A DNA stretch of 64,000 nucleotides, taken from NCBI GenBank assembly GCA_001510135.1, contig LFER01000068.1:55728-119727 (forward strand), read 5' to 3'. Under the pieces are notes generated by a model. That model saw only the letters and a program-made list of their open reading frames with translations. It had not been told where the DNA came from and did no database searches. A program made the position numbers and the translations under genes. The stretch is from Alphaproteobacteria bacterium casp-alpha6 (GTDB taxonomy: Bacteria; Pseudomonadota; Alphaproteobacteria; Rhodobacterales; Rhodobacteraceae). The first letter of the stretch is position 1. Every line of letters starts with the position of its first letter. Of the stretch, positions 62,016-64,000 are shown piece after piece.

Positions 62016-63824
62016 ATGGCGCGGACCCCACTTTTACAACTTTCTGATATCTCGCTCACGTTTGGGGGAAATCCGGTCTTTGACGGGCTGGACCTCATCG
62101 TACACCCCGACGACCGCGTCGCACTCGTCGGGCGTAACGGATCAGGGAAATCCACCCTGATGAAAGTTATGGCCGGTCTTGTAGAGGCAGACACAGGCAC
62201 CCGAATTCTTCCTCCACAGACATCTGTCGGCTATATGGAGCAGGATCCGACCATGGCAGGTTATGCCACATTGGGCGATTACGCCGCGAGCGGTTTGGAG
62301 CTTGGCGAAGCATACCGCGTCGAGCGCGCAGCAGAGGGTCTGAAGTTTGACCCCTCCCGCCCCGTTGCTACTGCATCAGGGGGCGAACGCCGCCGCGCAG
62401 CACTCGCAAAATTAATGGCCGAAGCCCCCGAATTGATGTTACTGGACGAACCCACGAACCACCTTGATATTGAAGCCATTGCATGGCTCGAAGCAGAATT
62501 AAAATCGACCAAAGCAGGCTTTGTTCTCATCAGCCATGACCGCGCGTTTCTAAACACGCTCACACGTGCCACACTTTGGATTGACCGCGGCATGGTGCGG
62601 CGCAACGAAAAGGGCTTTGACGCATTTGAAGCATGGCGCGACAAGCTATGGGAAGAAGAAGACATTCAGCGCCACAAAATGGAGCGCAAAATCAAATCCG
62701 AAGGCCGCTGGGCCGTGGAAGGCATCAGCGCCAGACGCAAAAGGAACCAAGGCCGCCTGCGCGCACTCCAAGACCTTAGGGCAGAGCGCGCGGCCATTAT
62801 CCGCCGCCAAGGCACCGCCGCCATGGAACTTGCCTCCGGCCCGAAATCGGGGCGCAAGGTGATCGATGCTATAAAAATAGACAAATCCTATGAAAATCAG
62901 ATCATTACAAAAGGTTTTTCTCTGTCCATTCAACGCGGGGATCGGGTTGCCTTTGTCGGTCCAAACGGGGTTGGCAAAACCACGCTTTTGAAAATGCTGA
63001 TGGGGGAGGTCGCACCGGATCAGGGCGAGGTGAAACAGGGCACAAACCTTGTCCCCGCTGTCTTTGACCAGACCCGCGAACAGCTTGACCCAGAGCGCAG
63101 CCTTTGGGAAAATCTCACCTCCGATCCTACAATGGGGGTCTCTGGCAAGGCGGATCAAGTGCTCGTGCGGGGCACGCCCAAACATGTGGTGGGGTATCTG
63201 AAGGAATTTCTGTTTGAAGACGCCCAAGCACGCGCGCCGGTGCGCGCCCTTTCGGGTGGGGAAAAGGCACGCTTGCTGCTCGCCAAACTGATGGCGCGGG
63301 AAAGCAATCTTTTGGTGCTGGACGAACCGACCAATGATCTGGATATCGAAACTCTTGATCTGTTGCAGGAACTCCTCGACGATTACGAAGGAACCGTCCT
63401 TTTGGTCAGCCACGACCGCGATTTCCTTGACCGCGTGGCAACAACCACCGTGGCGATGGAGGGCAACGGCAAAGCCACGGTCTATGCCGGCGGGTGGAGC
63501 GATTATCAGGCCCAAAAACAGGCCGACACCCCCACCCCCACCCGGAGCAAGGAAAAGATTAAGATAGCACCAAAACCTACTCAAAAGAAAGAGAAATACG
63601 GCCTTAGCTTTACGGAAAAACACCGACTAGAAGCTCTATCAGGCGTGATTGAACGCCTTGAAAGCGAAATCGCCAAGCTTGAAACATACCTCGCCGCGCC
63701 GGATCTTTATGCCAAAGAACCGCTGAAATTTCAAAAGGCGACAGAGGCGCTGGTTGAGCGCCAATCTGTGCTTAGCGCCGCCGAAGAAGAATGGTTGATC
63801 CTAGAGGAAAAAGCAGACGGGTAG
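62016..63824 (+). CDS. ABC-F family ATPase (Uup-like)
   Basis: This is a 602-residue cytosolic protein with two ABC ATPase domains and no membrane segments, the ABC-F layout of ribosome-associated translation factors. Domain 1 has GRNGSGKST at 39-47, the signature ASGGERRRAALAKLM and LLLDEPTNHLDIE. A charged linker follows between the domains (MERKIKSEGRWAVEGISARR). Domain 2 has GPNGVGKTT, LSGGEKARLLLAKLM and LVLDEPTNDLDIETL. The C-terminal 70 residues form a lysine/glutamate-rich coiled coil, as in Uup, which binds DNA and the ribosome. It follows olsB by 31 bases but is probably unrelated to it. Confidence 0.92.
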   Translation: MARTPLLQLSDISLTFGGNPVFDGLDLIVHPDDRVALVGRNGSGKSTLMKVMAGLVEADTGTRILPPQTSVGYMEQDPTMAGYATLGDYAASGLELGEAYRVERAAEGLKFDPSRPVATASGGERRRAALAKLMAEAPELMLLDEPTNHLDIEAIAWLEAELKSTKAGFVLISHDRAFLNTLTRATLWIDRGMVRRNEKGFDAFEAWRDKLWEEEDIQRHKMERKIKSEGRWAVEGISARRKRNQGRLRALQDLRAERAAIIRRQGTAAMELASGPKSGRKVIDAIKIDKSYENQIITKGFSLSIQRGDRVAFVGPNGVGKTTLLKMLMGEVAPDQGEVKQGTNLVPAVFDQTREQLDPERSLWENLTSDPTMGVSGKADQVLVRGTPKHVVGYLKEFLFEDAQARAPVRALSGGEKARLLLAKLMARESNLLVLDEPTNDLDIETLDLLQELLDDYEGTVLLVSHDRDFLDRVATTTVAMEGNGKATVYAGGWSDYQAQKQADTPTPTRSKEKIKIAPKPTQKKEKYGLSFTEKHRLEALSGVIERLESEIAKLETYLAAPDLYAKEPLKFQKATEALVERQSVLSAAEEEWLILEEKADG

Positions 63825-63883
63825 GCAAAGCGCGTGTTGCTGAACAATATTCACAGGTTTCATCACACTTATTTTGAGGGTCT

Positions 63884-64000
63884 TTATTTGACTTTGAGAG
63901 GGGCATAGGCACCTACACATCGGCCTTCGATGGGCCGGCACAGGGTTTTTGCCTCACCCTGCCTTTGTAGGACTTCGCTGTTTTTCTGCACCCTCTTGCG
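63884..64000 (-). CDS. C-terminal end of an unidentified protein, cut by window edge
   Basis: The minus strand is open from the right edge of the window to a TAA at 63884-63886, giving 38 codons. The visible C-terminus contains LCRPIEGRCVGAYAPLKVK. The paired cysteines and the proline/aromatic pattern look like real protein rather than chance. The start and most of the gene lie outside the window, and I do not recognise the family. It is convergent with the ABC-F gene, 59 bases apart, and no clear terminator is visible between them. Confidence 0.5.
   Translation of the reverse strand, partial: RKRVQKNSEVLQRQGEAKTLCRPIEGRCVGAYAPLKVK

Noticed and set aside
62646..63623. Minus-strand frame of 325 codons opposite the ABC-F gene
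   Set aside because: Long but antisense to two canonical ATPase domains; His/Phe/Gly-rich sequence without domains.
1..64000. CRISPR arrays, insertion sequences, prophage or toxin-antitoxin loci
   Set aside because: No spaced direct repeats, transposase, phage structural gene or recognisable toxin-antitoxin pair was seen in reading both strands.

Overview
The window is a chromosomal stretch of an alphaproteobacterium, most likely a marine member of the Rhodobacterales (Roseobacter group) with moderate G+C. The evidence is the gene content: GcrA with its N-terminal HTH, a phosphatidylcholine synthase, an OlsB-type acyltransferase, a DUF1127 protein, the long alphaproteobacterial dCTP deaminase, fused PntA plus PntB, and the blocks murB-ddl-ftsQ-ftsA-ftsZ-lpxC-bamD-recN and yceD-rpmF-plsX-fabH-ihfA-merR. 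I saw no insertion sequence, prophage, CRISPR array, integron or toxin-antitoxin pair. This is mainly a housekeeping region, and no evident new multi-gene system is present.

Layout. 1-2893: a partial unknown gene, then ruvC-ruvA-ruvB (Holliday junction processing), all on the minus strand. 3226-4787: a HAD phosphatase, a DUF1127 gene with a structured leader and a terminator, and a 29-codon reading frame with a strong ribosome binding site. 4949-10782: prmA, a translationally coupled MATE/MFS transporter pair and priA (minus). 10823-14596: fsa-type transaldolase, DUF484, xerC, pcs and gcrA (plus). 14709-19433: AsmA, rimO, a DCC-family protein and a glycosyltransferase-like protein. 19492-27630: two M20 deacylases and a fused ABC ATPase on the minus strand, divergent from the binding protein and two permeases of the same peptide-type transporter. 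27631-32094: DUF3422, then pntAB. 32525-34467: an SDR dehydrogenase coupled to kynureninase. 34747-44385: cell division and envelope cluster murB-ddl-ftsQAZ-lpxC-bamD-recN. 44645-53245: xthA, erpA, dgt, argS, SPOR protein, nagZ, scpAB and DUF2087. 53242-55883: agmatinase, dcd, tRNA-Pro(GGG). 55981-60619: merR-ihfA-fabH-plsX-rpmF-yceD. 60730-64000: bamE, olsB, an ABC-F ATPase and a partial unknown gene.

How genes work together. Envelope synthesis and division dominate: peptidoglycan precursors (MurB, Ddl), divisome (FtsQ, FtsA, FtsZ, SPOR protein), lipid A (LpxC), outer-membrane assembly (BamD, BamE), fatty acid and phospholipid initiation (PlsX, FabH, Pcs) and aminolipid (OlsB). A second theme is chromosome maintenance (RuvABC, RecN, PriA, XerC, ScpAB, IhfA, XthA, Dgt, Dcd).

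The points most worth a second look are small. They are two mutually exclusive hairpins in front of rpmF, an lpxC ribosome binding site buried in a hairpin behind a TTG start, a cluster of GTTACAA half-sites between ftsZ and lpxC, a short gene at 54453-54665 interrupted by an in-frame stop, and the small reading frame at 4698-4787. All motif and structure calls were made by eye.
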